From contig CALSMJ010000001.1 of NCBI GenBank assembly GCA_943787425.1, positions 1,463,342-1,527,341 on the forward strand: a stretch of DNA of 64,000 nt, read 5' to 3'. The position numbers and the translations under genes were made by a program. Under the pieces are notes generated by a model. The model made no database searches. It worked only from the letters and a program-made list of their open reading frames with translations, and was not told the origin of the DNA. The DNA comes from an uncultured Pseudomonadales bacterium (GTDB taxonomy: Bacteria > Pseudomonadota > Gammaproteobacteria > Pseudomonadales > Azotimanducaceae). Of this stretch, positions 28,045-37,678 are shown one piece after another; within the stretch, counting starts at the first letter, position 1, and every line of letters starts with the position of its first letter.

Positions 28045-29583
28045 ATGCCTGCCGCCACGCGCAATATTTTATTGATCACGACAGACCAAATGCGCTTTGA
28101 TGCGCTCGGTTGCAATGGCGGCACCGTTGCACGAACCCCTCATATCGATCAATTGGCCGCCAAGGGTATTAACTATCAACGCGCGCACAACCAAAATGTG
28201 GTGTGCATGCCCGCCCGCGCGACCATCATGACCGGTCAACATGTCGCATCCCATGGCGTTTGGATGAATGGGGTTTGCCTGCCTGAAGACGAGCCCACCA
28301 TCGCGCATCACTTACAAGCACACGGCTACCAAACCGGGCTGCTGGGTAAAGCGCATTTTGAGCCTTGGCTTGGTGCCCCTGACAAGTTTTTTGAAAATCG
28401 CATGGCCGCGCTGGGTAGCACCGGCCCTCATCGCGGGTTCGATCATATGGAACTCGCCAATCATTTTTTTGAAGGCCATTCTCATTACGACGCTTGGATG
28501 CAATCTCATTCACGCTACAAGGATCAGTTCTACCCGATGGTGACCGACCGAGGTCAGAATATCGCGAGCCGCGGTGAAACCGGCGCCCTGCAAGTCTGGC
28601 CTATGGACGTGCCGACCGAGCTGTATCACACCCAATGGGTCGCCGATCGGACCATCAACTGGCTATCGAGCCTCAACCAGAATCCTTTTTTTTGTTGGAT
28701 GAGCTTTCCGGACCCGCACCACCCTTGGGATATTCCAAGTAGCGAGCTGCATCGCCATGATTGGCGAGACATGCCCTTGCCGAAACTCTACCGAGACACC
28801 CACGAGGCGCGACTGGCCCTGCTCGACCAAAAGCCAAAGCATTGGCGGGGCTACTATGAAGGCACGATCTGGAGCAATCTGGAATCGCCAAGGGATTTTG
28901 TCCCGGCAAGCCTGACCCCGGATCAGATCCGTGAGATCAATGCCTACACCCACATTGAAAACGAACTGATTGACGACGCCGTTGGCCAAGTTGTCGCATG
29001 GCTCACGGCGAACAACTTGATCGATCAAACCGACATTTTCTTCACCACTGACCATGGCGAATTGCAGGGCGACTTCGGTCTAATGTTTAAAGGCCCATAC
29101 CATGTCGACGCCCTCATGCGTTTGCCAATGATTTGGCAACCCGCACAAAGCGCCAACCTCGCCCCACAAACCATTCAGGCACCGGTAGGACACGTTGATC
29201 TCGCCAAAACCTTTTGCCACGTCGCCGGCATAGCGCCACCAAGCCATTGCGAGGGCGCCTTGATGCCGGTCACGAACGACGAAGCCAATGCGCAGGACCG
29301 GCAGTTCCAGCTCACGGAATGGGATTCAGAACATGGCACAATTGATATGCACCTGAAGAGCCTGTTTCATAAAGATGGCTGGCTAATCACCTGCTATGAG
29401 CCAAGCCATCTGTATGATGGTAGCGAGGGCGAGCTGTATAACGTGAATGAGGATCCAGATCAGATAACCAACCTTTGGGGTCATCCAAAGCACCGCGAGA
29501 CGCAGCAAGAACTCAAAGCGCTGCTTTATGCCGCCTTGCCAGCACCTCGATTGCCAAAGCTTGCGCGCGTCGCACCAGTTTAA
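28045..29583 (+). CDS. Sulfatase (type I, formylglycine-dependent)
   Basis: A 512-residue sulfatase of the alkaline phosphatase superfamily. The N-terminal NILLITTDQMRFDALG supplies metal-binding D14; C54-M-P56-A-R58 (VCMPARATIMTG) is the canonical CxPxR motif whose cysteine becomes formylglycine; TDHGELQGDFGLMFKG carries the later metal residues. No signal peptide is seen, so it is cytoplasmic unless exported otherwise. The frame is open six codons upstream from a TTG, but ATG 28045 with AAGGA upstream is preferred. The size and the DQMRFD/DHGELQGD set resemble choline-sulfatase/phosphonate-monoester-hydrolase relatives, so the substrate may be a small sulfate ester. Maturation needs a formylglycine-generating enzyme encoded elsewhere. 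Confidence 0.92.
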   Translation: MPAATRNILLITTDQMRFDALGCNGGTVARTPHIDQLAAKGINYQRAHNQNVVCMPARATIMTGQHVASHGVWMNGVCLPEDEPTIAHHLQAHGYQTGLLGKAHFEPWLGAPDKFFENRMAALGSTGPHRGFDHMELANHFFEGHSHYDAWMQSHSRYKDQFYPMVTDRGQNIASRGETGALQVWPMDVPTELYHTQWVADRTINWLSSLNQNPFFCWMSFPDPHHPWDIPSSELHRHDWRDMPLPKLYRDTHEARLALLDQKPKHWRGYYEGTIWSNLESPRDFVPASLTPDQIREINAYTHIENELIDDAVGQVVAWLTANNLIDQTDIFFTTDHGELQGDFGLMFKGPYHVDALMRLPMIWQPAQSANLAPQTIQAPVGHVDLAKTFCHVAGIAPPSHCEGALMPVTNDEANAQDRQFQLTEWDSEHGTIDMHLKSLFHKDGWLITCYEPSHLYDGSEGELYNVNEDPDQITNLWGHPKHRETQQELKALLYAALPAPRLPKLARVAPV

Positions 29584-29663
29584 AGCCGTTGTTGGCATGG
29601 TGTTAAACCGGCTTAAGCGGTCTCAATAGCCCTTTAGCAACCCTATTTCGGAGCATTACTTTA

Positions 29664-30155
29664 ATGAACCCAACAAGCGATTTCATCCTGAACCAAACCA
29701 TGTTGCGGATCACCGATCCCGCGCAATCTCTCGCCTTTTACCAGAACGTGCTTGGCATGACGTTGCTGGATCAATTTGACTTCCCTGATATGTCGTTCAC
29801 TTTGTATTTTATGGGTTATCCGAGCAGCGCAATTCCAACCGATCCAGCTGAGCGTGCAAAATGGCTTTTTGACCAAACAGGGTTACTCGAGCTCACCCAC
29901 AACTGGGGAACTGAAATCGACGACACGGCGCGCTACCACAATGGCAATGAAGAACCTCGTGGATTCGGTCACATCGGCATCTCGGTCCCCGATGTCTATG
30001 AAGCCTGCAAGCGGTTTGATACCCTCGGGATTGACTACGTCAAACGACCGGATGACGGCAGCATGAAGGGGCTTGCCTTTATCAAAGATCCGGATGGCTA
30101 CTGGATCGAAATACTCTCAAGTGCTGGTTTGCGTGATTTGATCCTCAATCGCTGA
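29664..30155 (+). CDS. gloA: Lactoylglutathione lyase (glyoxalase I)
   Basis: A 163-residue glyoxalase I that isomerises the hemithioacetal of methylglyoxal and glutathione to S-lactoylglutathione in the cytoplasm. The four metal ligands are visible: Q11 (LNQTMLRI), E76 (LLELTHNWG), H103 (GFGHIGISV) and E149 (GYWIEIL). The loop insertion [18 protein letters not shown] after LYFMGYP marks the longer, zinc-type (eukaryote/Pseudomonas GloA3-like) subclass rather than the short nickel-type E. coli enzyme. GGAG precedes the ATG. It lies 80 bases after the sulfatase on the same strand. Confidence 0.95.
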   Translation: MNPTSDFILNQTMLRITDPAQSLAFYQNVLGMTLLDQFDFPDMSFTLYFMGYPSSAIPTDPAERAKWLFDQTGLLELTHNWGTEIDDTARYHNGNEEPRGFGHIGISVPDVYEACKRFDTLGIDYVKRPDDGSMKGLAFIKDPDGYWIEILSSAGLRDLILNR

Positions 30156-30223
30156 TCCTCAACAGGGAGCTTGTCATCGGACCTTGCTAAACTTCACTTT
30201 GGCTTGAGCATCCCTAAGCAGGC

Positions 30224-30592
30224 TCAATCAATATCCTGACCAAAAATCAGGGTAAAGCCATTGTTATCGACAATACCAAAATCACGAACGCCGTAATCTC
30301 GGTCGCCGATGCCATGGGTAATCGTTACCTTTTTGCTGATCAGTTCAGCATAGTAAGCATTCACATCAACCAACCAGAAAAAATGTTTTATATCGCTCTG
30401 GGTGGCCTCGCCGTGAGTGAAATGCAGCGCGGCATTGTCTCGCCAAACTACCCCGTAGATTTCTGTTCGGTAGTCGCAGTTAAAGCCTAGGATATCTCGA
30501 TAAAAATCCGTCGATTCCAAAACACTGTGAACTTGCAGAACCGGTGCTTGCTGAATGAATTGCTGTGGATTTGAAGTGGGTCGCGACGGCAT
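30224..30592 (-). CDS. VOC-superfamily (glyoxalase/bleomycin-resistance fold) protein
   Basis: A 122-residue single VOC domain (from ATG 30592): APVLQVHSVLESTDFYRDILGFNCDY, then AALHFTHGEATQS and RDFGIVDNNGFTLIFGQDID. Ligand positions are H in LHFTHG and a late D/N region; one histidine-equivalent near the start is Q/H (LQVHSV). It may bind a metal or a hydrophobic antibiotic-like compound. The frame is open 42 codons upstream but that stretch is cysteine-rich and non-homologous; TGGAG sits 7 bases before ATG 30592. It is convergent with gloA, a different VOC subfamily. Confidence 0.82.
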   Translation of the reverse strand: MPSRPTSNPQQFIQQAPVLQVHSVLESTDFYRDILGFNCDYRTEIYGVVWRDNAALHFTHGEATQSDIKHFFWLVDVNAYYAELISKKVTITHGIGDRDYGVRDFGIVDNNGFTLIFGQDID

Positions 30593-30909
30593 CAGCGTAC
30601 TCCAACGGTGAAGGAAGGGCATGGAATGCTTTTTGAAAACAACGATCACGCGGCACGACAACACGCACCAGCAGGCGCAGATTTGGTTGCCTTTAAACGC
30701 GCAGATTTTGCAGCCCACATTCGCATCTTAACTATGCCTAACAAAGCGCTTGTTGTCATTTCTTGGCCAAGCCCCATGTCAAGACGCGGACTGTCATATT
30801 CCGATAAACGCCCCATAAACGGCCGCTAAAAAAAACAGTCCAGCCAAAAAACGTTGGCAGACGTCCAAAACCAGTATCAAAACGCTCTATCGGGAATATT
30901 GTCAGACAA

Positions 30910-30938
30910 AAAAAAGCCCTCGCAAGGAGGGCTTTTTT
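30910..30938 (-). terminator. Intrinsic terminator of the TonB receptor gene
   Basis: GCCCTC-GCAAG-GAGGGC stem-loop flanked by A6 and T6, so it works in both directions. It lies 30 bases after the receptor stop on the minus strand and gives a GC-rich stem followed by a U-run there. Confidence 0.9.
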
Positions 30939-30967
30939 CAATTCACTTAAGTGAATCTAAACGAGTA

Positions 30968-33955
30968 TTAGTATTTGAAACCAATATTCATATACACATA
31001 TCGTCCCAACGCATCGAAGTAAGCTGGGAAGGTATTACCGTTACCTGGCGCGGTACCGGCATCAGACGTGTAGCCTGGCTCTTTATCGAACAGATTCGAA
31101 AAGCCGAGGGTTGCAGAGATGTTGTCCGTGGGCAAATACGTGGCCGTTAAGTCAACATAGGTGTACGAATCAAAATCGATTGCATTCGAGTTCAGATCCT
31201 TGGTCTCACCTAAATGCCGGATCCCAACCGAGACGTCCGTCTTGTAGTCCGTCATGAGGGTGGCTTTGTAGTTACCACTCCACTCAGGCAGTGGGTTCTT
31301 GCCGCATGATCCCCCCCAATTACCAGCACATTCAATCGCCGCCTCACCTGGTAACTCGATAATCTCAGCGCTGCTTAGGTACGTTGTCACGCCTTGCAGC
31401 TTGAGGTTACCCAACGGAGTATCCATGGTGTAGTCGAAGATCAAATCGACGCCCGAGGTGCTTTCCTGAGCGATATTGGTAATCGTCGCACCAATGTACC
31501 CGCCCGTTAACCAGAGCGATCCGTTGATTGGGTTTCGATTAATGAGTTTACAATAGGCCGCATCGCCAGTTTCAACACACTTATCAAGTGCTGTCTTTGC
31601 ACTAACGACCCCAATACCTTCTGTAACTTCAATATCAAAGAAATCCAATGTTACGGTTAAGCCATCCAAGAAGTTTGGCGTCAATACCACACCAATCGTT
31701 GTACTCTCGGCTTCTTCTGGCTTCACATTTGGATTACCACCAGAGAGGATGTTGTACTGATCAGCAGGTGATGTTAAGTCCGTGCCGTACAGGTTGGCCG
31801 CAAGACCCGTGCTTGCACATTGCGCTTGTGTCGCTGACGGCGCGCCGCGCGAACCACTACAAGGGTCGTCATCTAGATCAACCAGGCCAAAACCCTGCGC
31901 TGAATACAATTCGCTGACATTCGCATGACGAACGGCAGTTTGGAACGAACCGCGCAAAGCAATACTGTCATTTAATCGGTAAAAAGCCCCGACCTTGTAG
32001 GTATCCGTGTCAGCACCGGTTGAATAAGAACTATTACGGTAACCGGCGTCGACACTCAGGTTATCCATGATGGGAATACCCAACTCGATGAAGTATTCGT
32101 CAACGTCGTAACCGCCAGCGATTGGTAACGTTGCGCCACCAGAACCAGAGCGGTCACCGGTACGGCTTGGCAGGTCCGGACGGAAATCAGTTTCAACTTC
32201 CTTGGTTTCAAAGCCAAACACAACTGAGACGCCTGATGGCGCGCCTGGAATCACCAATGGCGTGGTGCCCGTCATGTAAGCTGACAAGAGCGTTTGCTTA
32301 CCATCGCCTAAGATATAAGTCGCGTTCGCGATGTAGTTTTGCAGCTCCTGGCCACCATCAATAACGGCTTGTATACCCTGATCACCTGGTAACCCGCCTG
32401 AGAACAGGTTGTATGGAACACAGGATGGGTCGGTGCCATTCAAAGCAGATACACACGTTGGCGTGCCATTGACACTGACGACATCCATTGCGCGATTGAT
32501 CGCAATCACGGACAGGTCATTGCGGTACTCGTTAGCGTAGTTGATATCAGATTGCTGATAGTACACATCATAGGACCAGTTATCGTTCAAATCGCCTCGG
32601 AACCCGAAGGTCTGCGTGAAGTTCTTGGTGGCGAATAAAGATTGACGTGGGTTTCCTTCAACGTTTCGCTTCAGCGAGTATATGGGCGCTTTGTAGCCTA
32701 AAATATCGCCATTACCAACTGCGATATCAAGGCCCGAAATATAGGCCAACGCGTCTGTGGCTGAGGCAAAATCAGGCGCATGATCACCGCCCATCCCGAT
32801 CCAGTCACCACAAGCTGCCTGATACTGCTGATCAGACAACAGGGCGTTGTAGCATGGCAGCGATTCAATATTGCCAAAGGTTCCTGAATAGGCAATCTGA
32901 GCATTAGACTCGGATTTCATGAACGTTAAGTCCGCGTAAACCTCGATATACTCATTGATTTCGAACTTGCCGAAAAACCCAGAAGTCAGCCGCTCATCCG
33001 GTCGCTGAAAGAAATTGGTTGGATTGTAATTAAAGGTCTGCCCAGCACGCGGCACAAACTCGTTGCCCTGCACCTTGAAATCTACGCCCGTTACGTCTGG
33101 ATCAACGTTAACGAAGCCCAAAGCGCTGTAGCCGCCAAAGTCTGCCCAACGACCCGCAGGAATCGTTGAGGAGCCCCCACATCGTGTGATACCGCCTGAC
33201 AATGCACAAGCGGAGATATCATAATCACCCTGAAGAATGGGATCGGTATCTGTTTTTTCTGCATAGGCCGTCACATGACCTCGACCATCCATAATTGAGC
33301 CGCCAAAGGCGATCGCAATTTTGTTGGTTTCGCCCGTTGTGACGTCATCCGGCGCTGTTTCATAATCGTAGGACTCAACCAAGCTACGCAGCCCGCCGTT
33401 ATCATTCTTGTGGTCATAAAAGCTGTGCGAAATCTTGGCTTCAAAGCCTTCGAACTCATCATCGAGAATAAAGTTCACAACCCCTGCAACCGCATCAGAA
33501 CCGTAAACCGAGGATGCACCGCCCGTTAAGACTTCTACTCGATCCAACAACAAGGTTGGCACAGCATTCAAATCGGCGCAGTTACCGCCACCGGTTGTGC
33601 CGGGCGCCATACGCTTACCGTTGAGCAGCACGAGCGTCCTTGAGCAACCTAAATTCCTCAGGTTAACCGTTGCCGTCCCACTGGCGCCGTTTGAATTGGT
33701 AATGGATTGCCCTGGCGAAACCTGAGGCAGATCGTTCAAATAATCCTCAACCCGAGTAATTCCGCGATCCTCAATCTCGGCCCCCGTTACCACGGCGATC
33801 TGAGATGAGCTCACAACATTGGGGTTCGCGATCCTCGACCCCGTAACGACAACCTCTTCTATCGCTGCGTCATCTGCCGCTTCGGCAAATCCGTTGACGG
33901 CGAACCCGCTCAACAGCGTTAAAAGAGTAGCTTTTGCTACATTTCTAAGAGACAT
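30968..33955 (-). CDS. TonB-dependent receptor
   Basis: A 995-residue outer-membrane receptor with a signal peptide (KATLLTLLSGFAVNGFAEAA), a TonB box (AIEEVVVTGSRI), a plug domain (ITRVEDYLNDLPQVSPGQS, TVNLRNLGCSRTLVLLNGKR) and a long beta-barrel ending in the terminal aromatic YMNIGFKY. The cysteine pairs in the loops and the length fit the group that imports sugars, siderophores or other large ligands with TonB energy; substrate cannot be read. ATG 33955 (GGGA upstream) is preferred to the ATG four codons earlier. A strong terminator follows. It lies next to a sulfatase and desaturase, but no susD-like or sugar regulator gene is present. A 12-bp TCCCGATCGGGA palindrome at 34007-34018 is 52 bases upstream. 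Confidence 0.95.
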   Translation of the reverse strand: MSLRNVAKATLLTLLSGFAVNGFAEAADDAAIEEVVVTGSRIANPNVVSSSQIAVVTGAEIEDRGITRVEDYLNDLPQVSPGQSITNSNGASGTATVNLRNLGCSRTLVLLNGKRMAPGTTGGGNCADLNAVPTLLLDRVEVLTGGASSVYGSDAVAGVVNFILDDEFEGFEAKISHSFYDHKNDNGGLRSLVESYDYETAPDDVTTGETNKIAIAFGGSIMDGRGHVTAYAEKTDTDPILQGDYDISACALSGGITRCGGSSTIPAGRWADFGGYSALGFVNVDPDVTGVDFKVQGNEFVPRAGQTFNYNPTNFFQRPDERLTSGFFGKFEINEYIEVYADLTFMKSESNAQIAYSGTFGNIESLPCYNALLSDQQYQAACGDWIGMGGDHAPDFASATDALAYISGLDIAVGNGDILGYKAPIYSLKRNVEGNPRQSLFATKNFTQTFGFRGDLNDNWSYDVYYQQSDINYANEYRNDLSVIAINRAMDVVSVNGTPTCVSALNGTDPSCVPYNLFSGGLPGDQGIQAVIDGGQELQNYIANATYILGDGKQTLLSAYMTGTTPLVIPGAPSGVSVVFGFETKEVETDFRPDLPSRTGDRSGSGGATLPIAGGYDVDEYFIELGIPIMDNLSVDAGYRNSSYSTGADTDTYKVGAFYRLNDSIALRGSFQTAVRHANVSELYSAQGFGLVDLDDDPCSGSRGAPSATQAQCASTGLAANLYGTDLTSPADQYNILSGGNPNVKPEEAESTTIGVVLTPNFLDGLTVTLDFFDIEVTEGIGVVSAKTALDKCVETGDAAYCKLINRNPINGSLWLTGGYIGATITNIAQESTSGVDLIFDYTMDTPLGNLKLQGVTTYLSSAEIIELPGEAAIECAGNWGGSCGKNPLPEWSGNYKATLMTDYKTDVSVGIRHLGETKDLNSNAIDFDSYTYVDLTATYLPTDNISATLGFSNLFDKEPGYTSDAGTAPGNGNTFPAYFDALGRYVYMNIGFKY

Positions 33956-34334
33956 AGTAATTCCCATTTTTCTATTATTTCAGTGCTGCACTGGGGTCTG
34001 AGAGCATCCCGATCGGGACAGACTCCGTGCTCAAGCGAATTTTGCGCTTTTTGCACAAATTTGTAAATGCGTAGGTTGATCGCTTTAAGCCTTGACTCAA
34101 CGCGCGAATTCGGTTCCGAAACAACTGCCACGCGCCCTGCCGAAGTCCCTCGCACTCCTAACCGTGCGGTAACGATCGGATCTCAAAAGGGTAATTTAAA
34201 CCAAACTTCGTCTGCGCTCTTGCCCGGTCTACCGGGCTCGCAGCTTGATCAAAAAAGCAGACTGCCGCCAAACCGGGCCAAAGGCTTCTTAGCTTTGTTA
34301 TTTTTGATCCGCAGAATTGCGATACCGATCGCAT
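33956..34334. promoter_or_regulatory. Control region of the TonB receptor gene
   Basis: 379 bases with no credible gene. A perfect 12-bp palindrome, TCCCGATCGGGA (34007-34018), lies about 50 bases upstream of the receptor ATG, where an operator would be expected. Its regulator is unknown. The rest shows no strong hairpin. Confidence 0.4.
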
Positions 34335-35648
34335 TTATCGGGAATAACGGTGCGCTCTGTAATTGAGTTGTTCGACAGCCGCAAAGAATTCTTCTTTGCG
34401 CGCCTTAACCAGCGCTTTGGCTTGACGAAGGTCTTGCGTCAGTTCTTTGCGGCTAACATTGGCTTGCTGCAATAACTTGGATTCCTTGCGCAAGGTTTCC
34501 CATCGGCTTACCGCCTCAAGCCAGTCCTGTCGCAAGGCCATAACTCGATTTTCCCAGTGCGCATAGAGTGCGGCGGCATCCTTATTCAACGATTTCAGTT
34601 GATCAACACGCGCGAGCTTCCGGGCTGCGATAATTTCCGCTTCTTCAAAACGATTGGCGTGATTTAAGCCTTTCACCAACCCCAAGCCGCGCAGCAACAA
34701 GATAATGTATCGCGTCGGATCAAGCGCCCAACCCGACCAGCCAAAACCGTTGCGATAGTCTCGTGGGAAATCGTGATGATCACCGTGATGATTGCCCTCG
34801 CCCAACGGCCCCAGCCAAATAAAATTATTGACCGCAGAGCTCTTCAAACCCTTCGTCCAACCCCACAAATGGGTGACACTGTTTACCGTCCAAGTGTTGT
34901 GCTGCACCAAAACGCTGCCGACAACAGAGCCCGAAAGCAATGCAACAAAGCCCAGCCAACCGCCCAATGCATACCCCAACCCCATCGGGAACAAAAATAT
35001 CCAGAACGTGATTAGCAGGCCGTAGAACCGATCTTGCAACATAATAATCGGGTGACGTTTGGCGTTATAGGATCGCAAAAACGCGTCCGATTCAGGGTGA
35101 TTAAACAAATGGGCCAACAGATGTGACCAAAGAAAATTTCGCAGCGTGTCGGGAAACCAGGTCGCACTGTAGGGATCTAGTTCTTTCTTACCGTGACGGT
35201 CAACACCATGATGCAACACATGATTGGCTGACCAACGGCGAACGCTGCCTTGCACGCTTAGAACTTGTCCGAAAAAACAAAAAAACAGATGCACGGGGAT
35301 CGACACATTTTTTACCGCCGTGTGACTGATCAAGCGATGACTGTAGACCGTGGTGGATAAAGAACCGAGGATAAAGTGCACGACGATCCAACCAGCCGCA
35401 ATCAAGGCCCATTCGTTCGGTGCGATAAAAATTAGCCACCCACCCAAAACCACAGCCGCGATATGAACGGTTAAAATGAAGACCCACGTGGTGGTATCGA
35501 GGGAAAATCCTGCAGCAAACAGTTCGCCAAAGGTTTTGAAGATGGGCGCATCGCGCTGGTCTGGTGTTATTTCAGTCATTTTCGGTGGAACGCTCACTGT
35601 GATGGATGGCTTTAATCTTCTTTGCACGTCTTCTTTACAAACAATCAT
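34335..35648 (-). CDS. Acyl-CoA / fatty-acid desaturase (delta-9 type)
   Basis: A 437-residue inner-membrane di-iron desaturase. All three histidine boxes are visible: H104-R-L-I-S-H109, H143-V-L-H-H147 and H287-H-G-D-H-H292. Hydrophobic segments flank the first two boxes. It introduces a double bond into a saturated acyl chain (usually delta-9), raising membrane fluidity. A long C-terminal helical tail (about 100 residues, ending KARKEEFFAAVEQLNYR) beyond the last box is probably coiled-coil and is longer than in many bacterial homologues. The start is uncertain: ATG 35579, 23 codons in, begins the homologous part; neither has a good ribosome-binding site. Confidence 0.92.
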   Translation of the reverse strand: MIVCKEDVQRRLKPSITVSVPPKMTEITPDQRDAPIFKTFGELFAAGFSLDTTTWVFILTVHIAAVVLGGWLIFIAPNEWALIAAGWIVVHFILGSLSTTVYSHRLISHTAVKNVSIPVHLFFCFFGQVLSVQGSVRRWSANHVLHHGVDRHGKKELDPYSATWFPDTLRNFLWSHLLAHLFNHPESDAFLRSYNAKRHPIIMLQDRFYGLLITFWIFLFPMGLGYALGGWLGFVALLSGSVVGSVLVQHNTWTVNSVTHLWGWTKGLKSSAVNNFIWLGPLGEGNHHGDHHDFPRDYRNGFGWSGWALDPTRYIILLLRGLGLVKGLNHANRFEEAEIIAARKLARVDQLKSLNKDAAALYAHWENRVMALRQDWLEAVSRWETLRKESKLLQQANVSRKELTQDLRQAKALVKARKEEFFAAVEQLNYRAHRYSR

Positions 35649-36098
35649 TGTAGGCCGGTATTTCGATTAACGTCGCGTATAACGGTCGCCAACCCCTCAT
35701 AGTTTTCAGACATACCCGCCCGGTTGCAAGCACTGCTAATCTAAACTCGTCATCTGTAACACACGTTGGGCCCTGCTACCGGTTCCTAAATTCGATCGAT
35801 CTATTACAGGACCCTGTCTAACAGACAAAGCCGCCTTAGCACTTCAACGGTATTGACAGCGCCGACAGCACGATGCGGAGGCATGATCTCACGGTTCTTG
35901 GACCCCATAGCCGGAGCCGCTGAACCTTGACGATTGGTCTTTAGACCGGTTTCCACGCCTTCTCAGCCGCAGTGATAGGAGGGCGATGTAGCGACATGAA
36001 GGTTGCGTCAGCCTCTGGTGCCTCTTCCAACGGCTACCAAAATTCAGCGTTCCCCGAGTCGGGTCACAAGATTTGTTGGCATTTTTGCAGCGGCGAAA
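35649..36098. other. 450-base gap between desaturase and tRNA-Phe
   Basis: No credible gene. Short open frames here overlap the tRNA or its flank and are artefacts. The desaturase promoter should lie at the left side; the tRNA terminator should lie at the right side, though no classic hairpin plus T-run was recognised. Confidence 0.4.
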
Positions 36099-36174
<76 letters not shown>

Positions 36175-36549
36175 AATTGTGATGCGTTCTATCAGGCTAC
36201 CATTACAACAGCCGACTCGAACAGGCGCACATTAAACCCAAGCCAACTCGTATCGTCAAGCCGGATCTTTGGATTCCAGCGGCACAAAAAGATGCGACGG
36301 TTTCGCTCAACAGGCCTGCGCGCGGCCGCATCCGGGGAATCATCCCACTCTATCCCGCTTAACAGGCAAACCACAGTACCGTGTCGCCGAAAGCATGCGG
36401 GCCTGGATCCCCTGTCGGCGCGGCCAATTGGATCGCCTTGATATCGCAACAATCACCATTTATTGAGTTAACGGTTGCGCACTGAAAAATTAGGCTGACT
36501 GCTAGAATCTGGTCAGATGAGTGATTACACTCAGACCAAGGAGAACGCC
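36175..36549. other. 375-base gap upstream of the AhpD-like selenoprotein
   Basis: No convincing gene. The left end must carry the tRNA-Phe promoter (minus), the right end the selenoprotein promoter; a TAGAAT about 45 bases before the selenoprotein start is a possible -10 element without a clear -35. Confidence 0.35.
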
Positions 36550-37089
36550 ATGCCCAGAATAAAATTACTTGACGATGAGGCCTTGCCGCCAGAAACCTTA
36601 GCCCAGGTCAAAGCTCTCGAGGCTGCCGGTCGCGATACGGCGCTCACACGCGGACTTGCCAATGCCCCGACCTTTTTCAAAAATTATTTTTCGTTCTACC
36701 TCCCAGCTCGGCAAGGCCATAGTCTTGATGAGGCCCTGATTGAACTGGTTCGCCTAAAGGTTGCGCGTCTTAACGACTGCTTTACCTGACTCAATGCCAG
36801 GCTTCTGCAGGTTGCAGAAGGCGAAACCCCAAAGCTGACCGAGGCAAAAATCTCGGAGCTTGATGCCAGCAGTAACTCTTTCAGCCACAGCGAGCGCCTA
36901 GCGCTGGAATATGCCGAACGGTTGGCGAACGACCACCATAGTATGGATGATGCTTTTTTTGACCGAATGAGAACCGAGTTCAGCGATGAGCAAATCCTCG
37001 AACTCGGCATGATGATTGGTCAATTCATCGGCTTTGGTCGGCTGCTCGCCGCTTTGGACCTTGAGCCGAGGGTCTGTGACGTGCCCTGA
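36550..37089 (+). CDS. AhpD-like (carboxymuconolactone decarboxylase-fold) selenoprotein, CxxU active site, UGA read as Sec80
   Basis: A 179-residue AhpD-like peroxidase-fold protein if the in-frame UGA at 36787-36789 is read through. The frame before it, VRLKVARLNDCFT, and after it, LNARLLQVAEGE, join to give C77-F-T-U80, exactly the CxxC of the AhpD/CMD active site with Sec at the second, peroxidatic position (Cys133 of M. tuberculosis AhpD as remembered). The frame continues to a TGA at 37087-37089, with SERLALEYAERL and LGMMIGQFIGFGRLLAALDL typical of the family's second helical half. The usual catalytic histidine four residues after the second Cys is R84 here. The start is ATG 36550 with AAGGAG six bases upstream; an in-frame ATG at 36517 has none. 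A perfect hairpin follows the UGA. It probably reduces peroxides or disulfides. A premature stop is the alternative. Confidence 0.86.
36802..36820 (+). promoter_or_regulatory. SECIS-like hairpin for Sec80
   Basis: CUUCUGCA-GGU-UGCAGAAG, a perfect 8-bp stem with a 3-nt loop, starts 12 nt after the UGA; counting the U of UGA as 1 the loop is at 24-26. The apical GCAGGU is the same as remembered for the E. coli fdhF SECIS loop. The hairpin lies inside the coding region, as all bacterial SECIS elements do. Confidence 0.78.
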
Positions 37090-37129
37090 AGGGTGTTTGA
37101 AACCCAAATCGATTCTGGAACCTAAACTG

Positions 37130-37435
37130 ATGATTTTTCAACTGCGCCAATATGACATTCATCCTGGCAAAATGTCTGCTTGGCTCGACGTCTTTGAAGC
37201 CCACATCCGACCGGTGCATGAACGCTTGGGCATGCCAATCCTCGGCGCCTGGCAAGCACTCGACACCAACACCTTTATTTGGATTAGGGGCTTTGAAACC
37301 GAAGCTGCCATCGACGTCCTGGAGGCCGCGTATTTCGACTCACCAGAACGCAAGGCCTTGGGCGATCTTCCCCAGCAGCTGATTGTGAAGATGACCATCA
37401 CGCGCCTGACTGATTACGCTTGGTCAGGCAACTAA
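37130..37435 (+). CDS. NIPSNAP-family protein
   Basis: A 101-residue small alpha/beta-barrel protein of the NIPSNAP family: MIFQLRQYDIHPGKMSAWLDVF, then RLGMPILGAWQALDTNTFIWIRGFETE. The frame is open upstream to 37016 but that part is the other frame of the selenoprotein; ATG 37130 begins the family sequence. It lies 40 bases after the selenoprotein stop and is probably in the same transcript. NIPSNAP proteins are of uncertain function, in bacteria often beside catabolic enzymes. Confidence 0.87.
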   Translation: MIFQLRQYDIHPGKMSAWLDVFEAHIRPVHERLGMPILGAWQALDTNTFIWIRGFETEAAIDVLEAAYFDSPERKALGDLPQQLIVKMTITRLTDYAWSGN

Positions 37436-37455
37436 TCTTACCCAAGTAGTATACC

Positions 37456-37506
37456 AAGAGAGAAGACCAGTCTGAGGGGTCTTCGTTGCAGTCACATATT
37501 CTCTCT
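37456..37506 (+). other. Nested inverted repeats after the NIPSNAP gene
   Basis: AGAGAGAA (37457-37464) pairs with TTCTCTCT (37499-37506), and inside it GAAGACC (37462-37468) pairs with GGTCTTC (37478-37484); the two stems share a few bases, so they are alternatives or a compound structure. No U-run follows. It could be a terminator, a folded leader of the following gcvT-like gene, or chance. The 240 bases before the gcvT-like gene otherwise show no recognised riboswitch. Confidence 0.3.
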
Positions 37507-37678
37507 AAACCAAATCAGCCACCTTATTTACGATGCCACTACCACTGGTGCTTCCGTAGCCAAAAGTGCTAAGTTCTAGCCTCTTCGTCCAGCATCAAGA
37601 CTTTGCCTTGAGCTTGTTGATAAGATCCGGCGGCGACACTGATGGTCACACGCTTTAACAACCAAAACTGGAGCCCTT

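Noticed and set aside
36517..36789. Separate short gene ending at the UGA of the AhpD-like frame
   Set aside because: The frame continues in the same family after UGA, with a SECIS-like hairpin; splitting would cut the active site.
37440..37678. Folate, glycine or SAM riboswitch before the gcvT-like gene
   Set aside because: Nested stems are present, but I could not match the conserved cores of these riboswitches.
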